From Bacteroidales bacterium F22 (GTDB lineage: Bacteria; Bacteroidota; Bacteroidia; Bacteroidales; Bacteroidaceae): a stretch of DNA of 64,000 nucleotides. Every line of letters begins with the position of its first letter. Within the stretch, counting starts at the first letter, position 1. Location: contig CP095414.1 of the NCBI GenBank assembly GCA_029541985.1, forward strand, positions 1,674,001 through 1,738,000. Direction: 5' to 3'. The notes below the pieces were generated by a model that saw only the letters and a list, made by a program, of their open reading frames with translations, was not told the origin of the DNA and did no database searches. Of this stretch, positions 1 through 8,251 are shown piece by piece. Position numbers and translations under genes: made by a program.

Positions 1-477
1 AGGTGCATGACTACCGCCTAAAATCACACCTTTTCCACCGAAAAAATCACTTTCAGGATTATTCCGAAGATACATAGCTACTGCATCTTTTCCTCCTCGA
101 TAATGAGTATCTTCAAGAGCATCTTTACTTACAGGAATAAATTTACTTTTATCAGAAGTGGTTCCAGAAGATTTAGCGAAACAAGTAATCTCATTGCCCC
201 ACAAGACATTCTGCTCCCCTCTCATCATACGCTCCACCCATGGCTTCACGTCATCATAAGTCTGGATAGGTACACGTTTCGCGTAAGCAGAATAATTATC
301 TATATGAGTATATTTATACTTTTTTCCCCATGCAGAATCAGCCCCATTTTTCAATAGACGCTGCAACACCTCACGTTGAATCTCTTCAGCGTCTGTAGCA
401 TAGCGGTCAATCTCATTGAGCCTAGGTAGAAAAATATAACGGATAACTTTAGTCGTATTCAATTTGCCTTCAAACAT
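1..477 (-). CDS. GH3 auxin-responsive promoter family protein (partial, N-terminal 159 residues)
   Basis: The first 159 codons run from an ATG at 475-477 to the window edge without a stop, so the 3' part is missing. The translation carries the adenylation-type loop FAKSSGTTSDKSKFIPVS at about residues 101-118, the nucleotide-binding signature of the GH3 acyl-adenylase superfamily, followed by GGKGVILGGSHAP. Plant GH3 enzymes conjugate amino acids to acyl acids. Bacteroidota homologues are common but their substrates are unknown, so only the family is assigned. It lies downstream of rnc on the same strand, with 69 bp between and its own TATATTTG promoter box, so it is probably a separate unit. 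Family assignment is firm; biological role is open. Confidence 0.85.
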   Translation of the reverse strand, partial: MFEGKLNTTKVIRYIFLPRLNEIDRYATDAEEIQREVLQRLLKNGADSAWGKKYKYTHIDNYSAYAKRVPIQTYDDVKPWVERMMRGEQNVLWGNEITCFAKSSGTTSDKSKFIPVSKDALEDTHYRGGKDAVAMYLRNNPESDFFGGKGVILGGSHAP

Positions 478-494
478 AGTCCTTTTGTTTTTGA

Positions 495-502
495 CAAATA
501 TA
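495..502 (-). promoter_or_regulatory. Bacteroidales -7 box for the GH3-family gene
   Basis: TATATTTG on the minus strand matches the Bacteroidetes -7 consensus TAnnTTTG, 17 bp upstream of the GH3-family ATG. No clear -33 TTTG is seen at the expected distance. Confidence 0.5.
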
Positions 503-546
503 ACTGAAATATACTAATCTAGGATGTAAATAGCTAAAAAAAAGGA

Positions 547-1329
547 CTAATTGGACGTTTCTAACCGCACATTTCGGTTATCCACAAACCGCTGAAGAAG
601 TTCAGCATCCCCCTTGATTTTGTGCAGTGCATCTTGAGCTGCACGCTGCTGAGATTCTTTTTTAGAATGCCCGATGCCACTACCAATTGAGATTCCCTCT
701 ACCTGTACCGAAGAACTAAATGTACTATTTCCTTTCTTATCTACTTTTTGCTCAATCAACTCAAATGACAATTCCATTTGACGGCGTTGAGACCATTCGA
801 TAAGTTTGGATTTGAAATTGACTACCTTAGTCGCAATTTCATCCAAATTGATATAAGGACCAACCATACGTTGACGAATAAAGAAGTCACAATATTTAAA
901 TCCTTTATCAAGAAAGATAGCTCCGACAAAAGCTTCGAGGGCATTCCCATTGATATGTGAGAATTGATCTTTTCGTGAGCTACGATACATGACCAACTTG
1001 TCCAGCCCTAGATAGACAGCTAATTTGTCCAACGTCTCGCGTTGCACAATTTTAGAACGCGTGCTTGTTAGTAATCCTTCACGATCAGTAGGAAAATGAT
1101 CATATAGAATAGCAGCGACTACGGTATCGATTACCGCATCACCAAGAAACTCCATCCTTTCATTGTTATAGATATGGTCTTCATCGTCTTTTTGACGAAT
1201 AGACTTATGCTGCAATGCAAGTTGGTAGTATTTGATATCACTAGGAAGAAATCCAAGGATAGCATAAAAACGACGATAAGACTCCCTATTCGTCTTGAAC
1301 AGAAGTCTTATCTCGTCTAATATTTTCAT
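547..1329 (-). CDS. rnc: Ribonuclease III
   Basis: Endoribonuclease that cleaves double-stranded RNA in rRNA and mRNA processing in the cytoplasm. The catalytic domain shows the RNase III signature NERMEFLGD at residues 56-64 (acidic residues E57, E60, D64) and a second motif GNALEAFVGAIFLD at 128-141 with E132. A double-stranded RNA-binding domain follows (about 172-238: FKSKLIEWSQ, then GIGHSKKESQQRAAQDAL). At 260 residues it is slightly longer than the E. coli enzyme. The position equivalent to E. coli D114 is Asn129; I believe this is usual in this phylum. It is the last gene of acpP-fabF-rnc, 9 bp after fabF. Confidence 0.95.
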   Translation of the reverse strand: MKILDEIRLLFKTNRESYRRFYAILGFLPSDIKYYQLALQHKSIRQKDDEDHIYNNERMEFLGDAVIDTVVAAILYDHFPTDREGLLTSTRSKIVQRETLDKLAVYLGLDKLVMYRSSRKDQFSHINGNALEAFVGAIFLDKGFKYCDFFIRQRMVGPYINLDEIATKVVNFKSKLIEWSQRRQMELSFELIEQKVDKKGNSTFSSSVQVEGISIGSGIGHSKKESQQRAAQDALHKIKGDAELLQRFVDNRNVRLETSN

Positions 1330-1338
1330 ATGTAGAAC

Positions 1339-2604
1339 TTATTTCTTATACTTTTTGAAGATAACACAAGCATTGTGTCCTCCAAAACCAAACGTATTAG
1401 AAAGTGTAGCACGAATCTCGCGTTTTTGAGCTTTGTTGAAGGTGAAATTAAGCTTATTGTCAATATTTTCATCATCATCGCCCTCAGCGTGATTAATCGT
1501 CGGAGGAACCACGCCATCTCGCATAGCTAAGATAGAAGCGATAGCCTCAACAGCACCAGCAGCACCTAGTAGGTGGCCTGTCATTGATTTTGTACTTGAG
1601 ATATTTAGCTCGTAAGCATGATCTCCAAATACATCAGTGATTGCCTTAGCCTCAGAGATATCACCTACAGGAGTAGAAGTTCCATGGACATTGATATAAT
1701 CAATATCTTCAGGCTTCATTTCAGCATCTTCCAACGCATTCTTCATCACCAATTTAGCACCCAATCCATCAGGATGAGTAGCTGTCAAGTGATACGCATC
1801 AGCAGACATTCCTGTACCAGCAACCTCAGCATAAATTTTAGCTCCACGAGCTAATGCATGCTCCAATTCTTCAAGAACCAATGATCCACCTCCTTCACTG
1901 ATAACAAATCCATCACGCGATGCGCTAAATGGACGAGAAGCAGTTTGAGGTTCTTCATTGCGTTGAGAAATTGCTCTCATAGAAGAGAAACCACCTACTC
2001 CACCAGGAGTAATTGCAGCCTCAGCTCCACCAGTAACAATCACATTAGCCTTATTCAGACGAATAAGATTATACGCATCAGACAATGCATTAGTAGATGT
2101 TGCACATGCAGAAACAGTTGCATAGTTAGGTCCATGAAAACCATACTTAATAGCAATTTGTCCAGCTGCAATATCTGAAATCATTTTTGGAATAAAGAAA
2201 GGACTAAATTTAGGTCCTGTCTCTGCAAATCTGCAATAGTAGTCAGCAATCTCTTTTTCAAAAGTATTGATTCCACCGATTCCAGATCCAAAAATAACGC
2301 CGATACGGTTTGCATCTTCTTTATCAAAATCAAAGTTTGCATCGTTGATAGCTTCAGTAGCTACAGTCATCGCATATTGAGCATAAAGGTCCATTTTTCG
2401 GGCTTCCTTACGATCGATATGTTTTGTCGGGTCGAAACCCTTGACTTCACATGCAATTCGGGTTTTAAACTTTGATGCATCAAAATGAGTAATAGGTCCA
2501 CAACCACTTTTACCAGCTTGTAAATTAGTCCAATATTCTTCGACTGTATTACCAATTGGTGTGATTGCCCCTAAACCTGTTACTACAACTCTTTTCAATT
2601 CCAT
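1339..2604 (-). CDS. fabF: Beta-ketoacyl-ACP synthase II
   Basis: Condensing enzyme of type II fatty acid synthesis: adds malonyl-ACP to acyl-ACP with loss of CO2, in the cytoplasm. The thiolase-fold Cys-His-His triad is visible as C167 (VSACATS), H308 (VHGTSTPVGD) and H344 (SMTGHLLGAAG), with the conserved lysine K339. At 421 residues it has the normal FabF length. It lies 21 bp downstream of the acyl carrier protein gene that supplies its substrate carrier, in the acpP-fabF-rnc order common in bacteria. No irregularities. Confidence 0.96.
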   Translation of the reverse strand: MELKRVVVTGLGAITPIGNTVEEYWTNLQAGKSGCGPITHFDASKFKTRIACEVKGFDPTKHIDRKEARKMDLYAQYAMTVATEAINDANFDFDKEDANRIGVIFGSGIGGINTFEKEIADYYCRFAETGPKFSPFFIPKMISDIAAGQIAIKYGFHGPNYATVSACATSTNALSDAYNLIRLNKANVIVTGGAEAAITPGGVGGFSSMRAISQRNEEPQTASRPFSASRDGFVISEGGGSLVLEELEHALARGAKIYAEVAGTGMSADAYHLTATHPDGLGAKLVMKNALEDAEMKPEDIDYINVHGTSTPVGDISEAKAITDVFGDHAYELNISSTKSMTGHLLGAAGAVEAIASILAMRDGVVPPTINHAEGDDDENIDNKLNFTFNKAQKREIRATLSNTFGFGGHNACVIFKKYKK

Positions 2605-2625
2605 ATATACCTCTTGGGGTGGAAA

Positions 2626-2862
2626 TTACTTAGCGTGTTGTTCGATGTATTCAACTGCATTCTGTACAGTTACAATCTTCTCAGCGTCATCATCTGGAAT
2701 AGTGATGTTGAATTCTTTTTCTAGTTCCATGATAAGCTCTACAGTATCCAATGAATCTGCGCCTAGATCGTTTGTGAAATTAGCTTCCATTGTTACCTCT
2801 GATTCAGATACACTTAACTTTTCTACAATTAGTTCTACAACTTTTTTTGCTTGTTCAGACAT
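2626..2862 (-). CDS. acpP: Acyl carrier protein
   Basis: 78-residue acidic carrier that holds growing acyl chains on 4'-phosphopantetheine. The attachment motif GADSLD places the modified serine at S37, followed by the recognition helix [14 protein letters not shown]. The open frame extends upstream to 2919, but the start at 2862 (MSEQAKK) is chosen because it gives the family length and the extra 19 residues (rich in I, R and K) do not resemble ACP. First gene of the acpP-fabF-rnc operon, behind a promoter at about 2917-2948. Confidence 0.96.
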   Translation of the reverse strand: MSEQAKKVVELIVEKLSVSESEVTMEANFTNDLGADSLDTVELIMELEKEFNITIPDDDAEKIVTVQNAVEYIEQHAK

Positions 2863-2916
2863 AATTTTTTTATTAAAATGAATAATTATTGTTCTTATTA
2901 TTGCAATTTTGCGATG

Positions 2917-2948
2917 CAAATAAAGAGAGTTTATTTAAAACTGGCAAA
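2917..2948 (-). promoter_or_regulatory. Promoter of the acpP-fabF-rnc operon
   Basis: Minus-strand -33 TTTG (2945-2948), a 20-nt spacer and TTTATTTG (2917-2924), which differs by one base from the Bacteroidetes -7 box TAnnTTTG. It lies 54 bp upstream of the acpP start. Confidence 0.5.
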
Positions 2949-2971
2949 CAAATTGAGCTTTTTTTGCTCAT

Positions 2972-3004
2972 TTATTGCACTATCCCCCTATTTTTGTGCA
3001 ATAA
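2972..3004 (-). repeat. 9-bp inverted repeat between pdxB and acpP
   Basis: Perfect 9-bp arms (2972-2980 and 2996-3004, core TATTGCAC/GTGCAATA) around a 15-nt loop, 20 bp after the pdxB stop. There is no U-tract on the minus-strand side, so it may be a weak terminator or a 3'-end stabilising hairpin for pdxB. Confidence 0.4.
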
Positions 3005-3023
3005 TAGCCCTTTTTTTTCACAT

Positions 3024-4085
3024 TTACAGCTTATTAAAATATGTTTTATAACCTATTCCCTCTCTTCGAAGAGGATAATGTCCGCGTAAATATTCAAAAT
3101 TTGAAGGATTTTCAGTCAAAGCGATATGGTCTCTGAAAGGATTATAATATTGTAGCGCCGCGTCCATCCTACTTGAAGCATAGATAATCGGATTTGAAGG
3201 ACTAGGTGCATGGATAGTCCACCCCCCATCAGGAATCTGTAAATGAAAAAATGAAGTGATAGCATTGAGACTCATTGTCGTCCCGTTCACCTTCCCATCA
3301 GCACTATATCCGGCAATATGCGGAGTTGCTAAGAAACACTGATGCATCAATGCTTGGTCTATGACAGGCTCATGTTCCCACACATCCAAGATTACTTCAG
3401 AGAGCACCCCCTGCTCGATAGCAGACTTAAGAGCTTGAGTTTCTATGACCTCGCCTCGAGAACTATTTATTAAGATTGGTTTTTTAGTCATCTGTGTAAA
3501 TGCAAAACAGTCTAACAGATGAAAACTAGGCCACTGCCCATCAGAGGTGAGTAAAGTATGGCAAGAGATGACATCGCTCTGTGCCAACAATGTCTCTAGA
3601 GAGACGAAACCCTCTTCTCCCTCATTATGTGCTCGAGGAGGGTCATTGAGAAGTACTTGGAATCCAAATTCCTCAGCTGCCAATCGAGCAACAGCACTCC
3701 CCACATGTCCAGCACCGATGACTCCAAAGGTTTTACCTTTAAAGTCAATTCCCTTAACCAATGTCAAGAGATATAAGGTACTGCGCAGATATTGAACCAC
3801 CGATTGAACATTACATCCTGCCGCATTTGTCACTTTGATACCAGCCTTAGCACAATAATCCAAATCGATATGGTCCATCCCAATCGTTGCAGTCGCGATC
3901 AACTTCACCCGGCTTCCTTCGAGGAGTGTACGATTACATTTCGTACGCGTACGAATCACCAAGGCATCTGCATCGATTACATCTGTATCAGAAAATTCAG
4001 CACCGGGACGATACACGACTTCATCAGCTATTTTCTCTATCTGTCCTTGAATATAAGGAATACAATCATCTACTACTATTTTCAT
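3024..4085 (-). CDS. pdxB: Erythronate-4-phosphate dehydrogenase
   Basis: NAD-dependent 2-hydroxyacid dehydrogenase oxidising 4-phosphoerythronate in DXP-dependent pyridoxal phosphate synthesis. The Rossmann motif GVIGAGHVGSAVARL has G124, G126 and G129. The catalytic Arg-Glu-His set of the D-hydroxyacid dehydrogenase family is seen in SSRGEVIE, DVWEHEP and ATPHIAGYS. The N-terminal MKIVVDDCIPYIQG and the C-terminal PdxB dimerisation region (to 353 residues) distinguish it from SerA and other relatives. It is followed 18 bp upstream on the map by fcl, transcribed in the same direction. Confidence 0.93.
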   Translation of the reverse strand: MKIVVDDCIPYIQGQIEKIADEVVYRPGAEFSDTDVIDADALVIRTRTKCNRTLLEGSRVKLIATATIGMDHIDLDYCAKAGIKVTNAAGCNVQSVVQYLRSTLYLLTLVKGIDFKGKTFGVIGAGHVGSAVARLAAEEFGFQVLLNDPPRAHNEGEEGFVSLETLLAQSDVISCHTLLTSDGQWPSFHLLDCFAFTQMTKKPILINSSRGEVIETQALKSAIEQGVLSEVILDVWEHEPVIDQALMHQCFLATPHIAGYSADGKVNGTTMSLNAITSFFHLQIPDGGWTIHAPSPSNPIIYASSRMDAALQYYNPFRDHIALTENPSNFEYLRGHYPLRREGIGYKTYFNKL

Positions 4086-4103
4086 TTTCTACCAACCATT
4101 AGA

Positions 4104-5285
4104 TTAACGCATCAATTTCTGACCACCAAGCGCATGAAGGTACCAATCATACAACTTACGTACCCCTTCATCAATCTCTATCTTATGATGCCAACCCAAA
4201 CGATTCAACTTAGACACATCAATCAATTTGCGCATCGTTCCATCGGGTTTAGAACCATCCCACAAGATATTCCCTTTATAGCCAACGGTCTGCTTGACAA
4301 GCTGTGCCAAATCAGCAATAGTAATTTCCTTTCCTGTTCCCACATTGATGTGACAGTTTCGCACCTCAGGAACTTGATAGCCATGTTCGAGAAACTGTGA
4401 AGTCGTGAGTCCCTGCATCGTTTTGGGCAAGCCATTTAAGTCAGAGAAGTCAACCTGCTCCATGACAAAGACACAAGCATCAGCCATCTCTTCACTCCAC
4501 AAGAATTCACGTAAAGGGTTACCACTGCCCCATAAGGTCAGTTGAGAAGCACTGATACCGAACGAAGCCAACGCAGTACGAATCGCCTCTTGCATAGGGG
4601 TATCCACTGGCTTCTTTCCTTGGGATAAATGACTCAAATCCAGTTCCCCTATTGGGCGTAATATGAGGTCATGAACCAGCGCATCCCAGTCTTCTTCCAT
4701 CAAGCATTTTGAGAGATAAACCTTACGAATCATTGCTGGAAGTACATGCCCATTTTCCAGATGAAAATTATCATTTGGACCATAGAGATTGGTAGGCATC
4801 ACAGCGATGTAATTGGTTCCATATTGCATATTGAAACTCTCACACATCTTCAATCCCGCAATCTTAGCAAGGGCATAAGGCTCATTGGTAAATTCAAGAG
4901 GTGCCGTCAGAAGAGCTTCCTCACGCATCGGTTGTGGGACATCTTTTGGATAGATACATGTACTACCCAAGAACAATAATTTCTTCACTTTCGTCCGATA
5001 AGATTCACCGATGACATGCTGTTGTATCTGCAGATTCTTATAAATAAAATCGGCTCGGAAGATGCTATTAGCCATGATTCCTCCAACAAAAGCAGCAGCC
5101 AAAAAAACATACTCAGGCTTCTCCTGGTCGAAAAAAGCCTTCACGGCCGGTCCATCTAACAAGTCCAATTCTGCATGAGTACGTCCGACTAGATTCGTAT
5201 ATCCTTTTTTCTGTAACGACTTCCAAATAGCAGAACCGACCAACCCGCCATGTCCTGCTACATATATTTTACTATTCTTATCCAT
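4104..5285 (-). CDS. fcl: GDP-L-fucose synthase
   Basis: NADPH-dependent epimerase/reductase converting GDP-4-keto-6-deoxymannose to GDP-L-fucose. Short-chain dehydrogenase fold with the nucleotide motif GHGGLVG (11-17), catalytic S108, Y137 and K141 (YALAK), and the epimerisation residues C110 and H180 (equivalent to E. coli C109 and H179). At 393 residues it is about 70 longer than E. coli Fcl. The excess is an insertion at about 195-245 (acidic, EEDWDALVHDLIL onward) and a smaller one at about 275-295. It follows gmd by 32 bp, so the two make the complete GDP-mannose to GDP-fucose route. Confidence 0.94.
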   Translation of the reverse strand: MDKNSKIYVAGHGGLVGSAIWKSLQKKGYTNLVGRTHAELDLLDGPAVKAFFDQEKPEYVFLAAAFVGGIMANSIFRADFIYKNLQIQQHVIGESYRTKVKKLLFLGSTCIYPKDVPQPMREEALLTAPLEFTNEPYALAKIAGLKMCESFNMQYGTNYIAVMPTNLYGPNDNFHLENGHVLPAMIRKVYLSKCLMEEDWDALVHDLILRPIGELDLSHLSQGKKPVDTPMQEAIRTALASFGISASQLTLWGSGNPLREFLWSEEMADACVFVMEQVDFSDLNGLPKTMQGLTTSQFLEHGYQVPEVRNCHINVGTGKEITIADLAQLVKQTVGYKGNILWDGSKPDGTMRKLIDVSKLNRLGWHHKIEIDEGVRKLYDWYLHALGGQKLMR

Positions 5286-5317
5286 TATTCTTATCTGTTA
5301 TCCGCCTGAGCTTAAAG

Positions 5318-6370
5318 TCATTTGACTTGCTCCATATCATAGCGTGCCATTATCTTAACCAATTCAGTGAAAGAAGTCTTGCGAGGATTCCATCCCAATA
5401 CCGTTTTTGCCTTACTCGGATTGCCAAGCAATTGCTCCACATCCGCCGGTCTGAAATATTTAGGATCGACTTCCACTAGTACTTTTCCTGTCTTCGCATC
5501 GATACCCCGTTCGTTCACTCCTGTTCCTTCCCACTCAAGCACTATATTGAGTTCCTCAAAAGCAAGAGAACAAAATTCACGTACCGTATGCATCTCGCCA
5601 GTAGCGATAACAAAATCCTCCGGTTGCTCATGCTGAAGCATCAGCCACATACACTCGACATAATCCTTTGCATATCCCCAATCACGTTTGGCATCTAGAT
5701 TACCCAGATAGAGTTTATCTTGAAGTCCCGCATTGATTCGTGCTGCAGCCATCGTTATCTTACGGGTCACAAACGTTTCACCTCGTCGTTCACTCTCATG
5801 ATTAAATAAGATACCATTGACAGCAAACATATTATAAGCCTCTCGATAATTCTTTATTATCCAGAAACCATATTGTTTAGCCACTGCATAAGGAGAACGT
5901 GGATAAAACGGCGTCGTCTCGGATTGAGGTACCTCTTGCACCTTTCCAAACAATTCGGAAGTAGAAGCCTGATAGATACGCGTCTTCTTCTCTAAGCCTA
6001 ATATCCGGACAGCTTCTAGCAATCTGAGCGTACCCAAGGCATCTGCATCAGCAGTATATTCAGGGACATCAAACGAGACCTTCACATGACTTTGAGCCGC
6101 AAGATTATAAATCTCATCAGGTTGTACAAGCTGCAAGATACGCACCAGCGAAGAAGAATCAGTCATATCCCCATAATGCAAATTGAGCGGTCTACTTTTT
6201 TTCATATCACGGACCCATTCATCTAAGTAAAGATGTTCGATACGTCCCGTATTGAATGAAGAAGAACGACGTATGATACCATGTACTTCGTAGCCTTTGT
6301 CGATTAGAAACTCAGCTAAGAACGAGCCATCTTGTCCAGTGACACCTGTGATAAGAGCTATTTTTGCCAT
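5318..6370 (-). CDS. gmd: GDP-mannose 4,6-dehydratase
   Basis: First step of GDP-L-fucose synthesis: NADP-dependent dehydration of GDP-mannose in the cytoplasm. The glycine motif GVTGQDGS is at 9-16; the catalytic set T137, E139, Y161 and K165 lies in STSELFG and [10 protein letters not shown]. The 350-residue length is normal. It is the first gene of a gmd-fcl unit, divergent from the lipopolysaccharide operon, and has its own consensus promoter. The product most likely feeds fucosylated surface glycans (inference from neighbours). Confidence 0.96.
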   Translation of the reverse strand: MAKIALITGVTGQDGSFLAEFLIDKGYEVHGIIRRSSSFNTGRIEHLYLDEWVRDMKKSRPLNLHYGDMTDSSSLVRILQLVQPDEIYNLAAQSHVKVSFDVPEYTADADALGTLRLLEAVRILGLEKKTRIYQASTSELFGKVQEVPQSETTPFYPRSPYAVAKQYGFWIIKNYREAYNMFAVNGILFNHESERRGETFVTRKITMAAARINAGLQDKLYLGNLDAKRDWGYAKDYVECMWLMLQHEQPEDFVIATGEMHTVREFCSLAFEELNIVLEWEGTGVNERGIDAKTGKVLVEVDPKYFRPADVEQLLGNPSKAKTVLGWNPRKTSFTELVKIMARYDMEQVK

Positions 6371-6427
6371 ATTGGTTCAGAATTAATATTACGATGATTG
6401 AAAATCAAGAACATTGTCTTACGTGTA

Positions 6428-6458
6428 CAAAACTACTTATAATCATCGAGAAGCACAA
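6428..6458 (-). promoter_or_regulatory. Promoter of gmd-fcl
   Basis: Minus-strand TTG (6456-6458), 20-nt spacer, TAGTTTTG (6428-6435). The -7 box fits TAnnTTTG exactly and the spacing is typical for Bacteroidetes. The predicted start leaves a leader of about 50 nt before gmd. Confidence 0.6.
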
Positions 6459-6495
6459 CACAAAAAAGGCTAAAAGGACAGATAATCAAGTCATT

Positions 6496-6534
6496 GCTTG
6501 GCAGTTACACATATAATATATAGCTTTGCCAAGC
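6496..6534 (+). promoter_or_regulatory. Promoter of the LPS operon, flanked by a 7-bp inverted repeat
   Basis: Plus-strand TTG (6498-6500), 20-nt spacer and TAGCTTTG (6521-6528), an exact -7 consensus. Inverted repeat arms GCTTGGC (6496-6502) and GCCAAGC (6528-6534) overlap the -33 element and the end of the -7 box, so they could form an operator. The repeat is short and chance cannot be excluded. Confidence 0.55.
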
Positions 6535-6561
6535 TAATAACACACTCAAAAAACTATTGAT

Positions 6562-7170
6562 ATGAAGACCTTTAGTAAGAAAAGCAATGAAATTTTCAAC
6601 CTTGCAACTACAAATTATCACATTACCGATAGTGTAGATGCCCAGATTTCAAACCCATTCGAAGTAAAAACAATCGAATATTACTTATATCTCAAGAACT
6701 GGATTGATGCCGTGCAATGGCATTTCGAAGACATCATTCGTGACCCAGCTATTGACCCAGTAGATGCACTAGCATTGAAACGTCGAATTGATAAATCAAA
6801 TCAAGATCGTACCGATTTAGTTGAACTAATCGATAGCTACTTCTTGGACCTATATAAAGAGGTAAAACAACAAGAAGGTGCCCTCATTAATACAGAAAGT
6901 CCTGCATGGGCTATAGACAGACTGTCTATTCTCATCTTGAAAATTTACCATATGCAACAAGAAGTCGACCGTACTGATACGACTCCTGAGCATCATGAAC
7001 AATGCGCAACTAAACTAGCGATTCTATTGGAACAACAAGCAGACTTGTCTACTGCTATAGACCAACTATTGAATGACATAGAACAGGGAAAGAAATACAT
7101 GAAGGTGTACAAGCAAATGAAGATGTACAATGACCCTAACTTAAACCCTGTACTTTACGGTCAGAAATAA
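6562..7170 (+). CDS. DUF4254 domain protein, LPS operon
   Basis: 202-residue, mostly helical, charged protein with no signal peptide or membrane segment. It matches what I recall of the DUF4254 family, found in Bacteroidota next to GT9 glycosyltransferases. Characteristic stretches are NPFEVKTIEYYLYLKNWID and PVDALALKRRIDKSNQDRTD. The function is unknown. As first gene of the operon, 25 bp before a GT9 gene, it may partner the glycosyltransferase or scaffold core assembly (inference). The start at 6562 follows a consensus promoter. Confidence 0.8.
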   Translation: MKTFSKKSNEIFNLATTNYHITDSVDAQISNPFEVKTIEYYLYLKNWIDAVQWHFEDIIRDPAIDPVDALALKRRIDKSNQDRTDLVELIDSYFLDLYKEVKQQEGALINTESPAWAIDRLSILILKIYHMQQEVDRTDTTPEHHEQCATKLAILLEQQADLSTAIDQLLNDIEQGKKYMKVYKQMKMYNDPNLNPVLYGQK

Positions 7171-7195
7171 TTGAGTTCGAACGAAATAATAAATA

Positions 7196-8230
7196 ATGTC
7201 TAGAATACTAGTAATTCGACTTACAGCCCTAGGTGATGTAGCGATGACAGTCCCTGTCATCGATGCATTGGCTAGTCAATACCCACAACATGAGATAGTG
7301 ATGCTTAGTCATAAGCAGATGGCACCATTATTCAGCAGACTACCAGACAATGTCACCTTTACCGGTGCGGATATCAAAGGCAAGCATCATTCCATCTTCG
7401 GCATGAATAAGCTATTCAAGCAATTGCGTCTTATGCAATTTGACTACGTGGCTGACTTACACAAGACCCTCCGCTCAGATGTCATCTCAGCTCGTTTCAG
7501 ATGGATGGGTATCCCCGTCGTTCAGATAGATAAAGGACGAATGGGGAAATATAAGTTGACCCGTAAGAAAAATAAAATCGTCGAACGACAAAAAGATTCT
7601 TTCAAGCGTTATGCAGATGTATTTGAAGAATTAGGATTTCCACTGATGCTCAACTTCACAAGTATCTACAATGAAGGTACTGGAGATATAGAGAAAATCA
7701 AACAAATTACAGGCCTCAAAGAGCCCGAAAGTAAATGGATTGGGATAGCCCCATTTGCTAAACACAATGGCAAGATATACCCTATCGATAAGATGGAAAC
7801 AGTTGTAGCACATTTTGCCAAAGCACCCCATGTAAAGGTGTTTTTATTTGGTGGTGGCATCAAAGAAGAAGCCATCTTTGCTGATTGGAAATCAAAATAC
7901 CCTACCTTAGAAATCATGGCAGGACGACTTGACTTAGCCAATGAACTCAATCTCATGAGTCACCTAGATGTCATGCTGTCTATGGATTCAGCGAACATGC
8001 ACCTAGCTTCACTAGTCAACACCCAAGTAATCTCTATTTGGGGACAGACTCATCCTTATGCAGGGTTTCTTGGATGGAAACAACTTCCAGTAAATATCAT
8101 CCAGGTAAACCTCCCTTGCCGTCCTTGTTCCGTTTATGGAAACAAGAAATGTTACCGCAAAGATTTTGCGTGTATGAACCAGATCCTTCCTGAAACAGTG
8201 ATTCAGAAAGTAGAACATTGCATTAAATAA
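7196..8230 (+). CDS. Glycosyltransferase family 9 (heptosyltransferase-like)
   Basis: 344-residue GT-B fold protein of the ADP-heptose:LPS heptosyltransferase family. The N-terminal strand and loop ILVIRLTALGDVAMTVPVI (residues 4-22) is the acceptor-side signature. The C-terminal donor motif is MDSANMHLASL followed by SIWGQTHPYAGFLGW, close to the usual DSGxMHxAA...GxTxP pattern but with Ala-Asn in place of Gly-x. A Cys-rich end (LPCRPCSVYGNKKCYRKDFACM) is often seen in GT9 enzymes. Probably adds a core sugar to lipid A-Kdo at the inner membrane; the sugar cannot be read from sequence. Confidence 0.88.
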   Translation: MSRILVIRLTALGDVAMTVPVIDALASQYPQHEIVMLSHKQMAPLFSRLPDNVTFTGADIKGKHHSIFGMNKLFKQLRLMQFDYVADLHKTLRSDVISARFRWMGIPVVQIDKGRMGKYKLTRKKNKIVERQKDSFKRYADVFEELGFPLMLNFTSIYNEGTGDIEKIKQITGLKEPESKWIGIAPFAKHNGKIYPIDKMETVVAHFAKAPHVKVFLFGGGIKEEAIFADWKSKYPTLEIMAGRLDLANELNLMSHLDVMLSMDSANMHLASLVNTQVISIWGQTHPYAGFLGWKQLPVNIIQVNLPCRPCSVYGNKKCYRKDFACMNQILPETVIQKVEHCIK

Positions 8231-8251
8231 TATTTCCTCATATCGTTTTTT

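Noticed and set aside
2863-2919. Longer acyl carrier protein starting at 2919
   Set aside because: The extra 19 residues do not match ACP and overlap the predicted promoter; the start at 2862 gives the family length.
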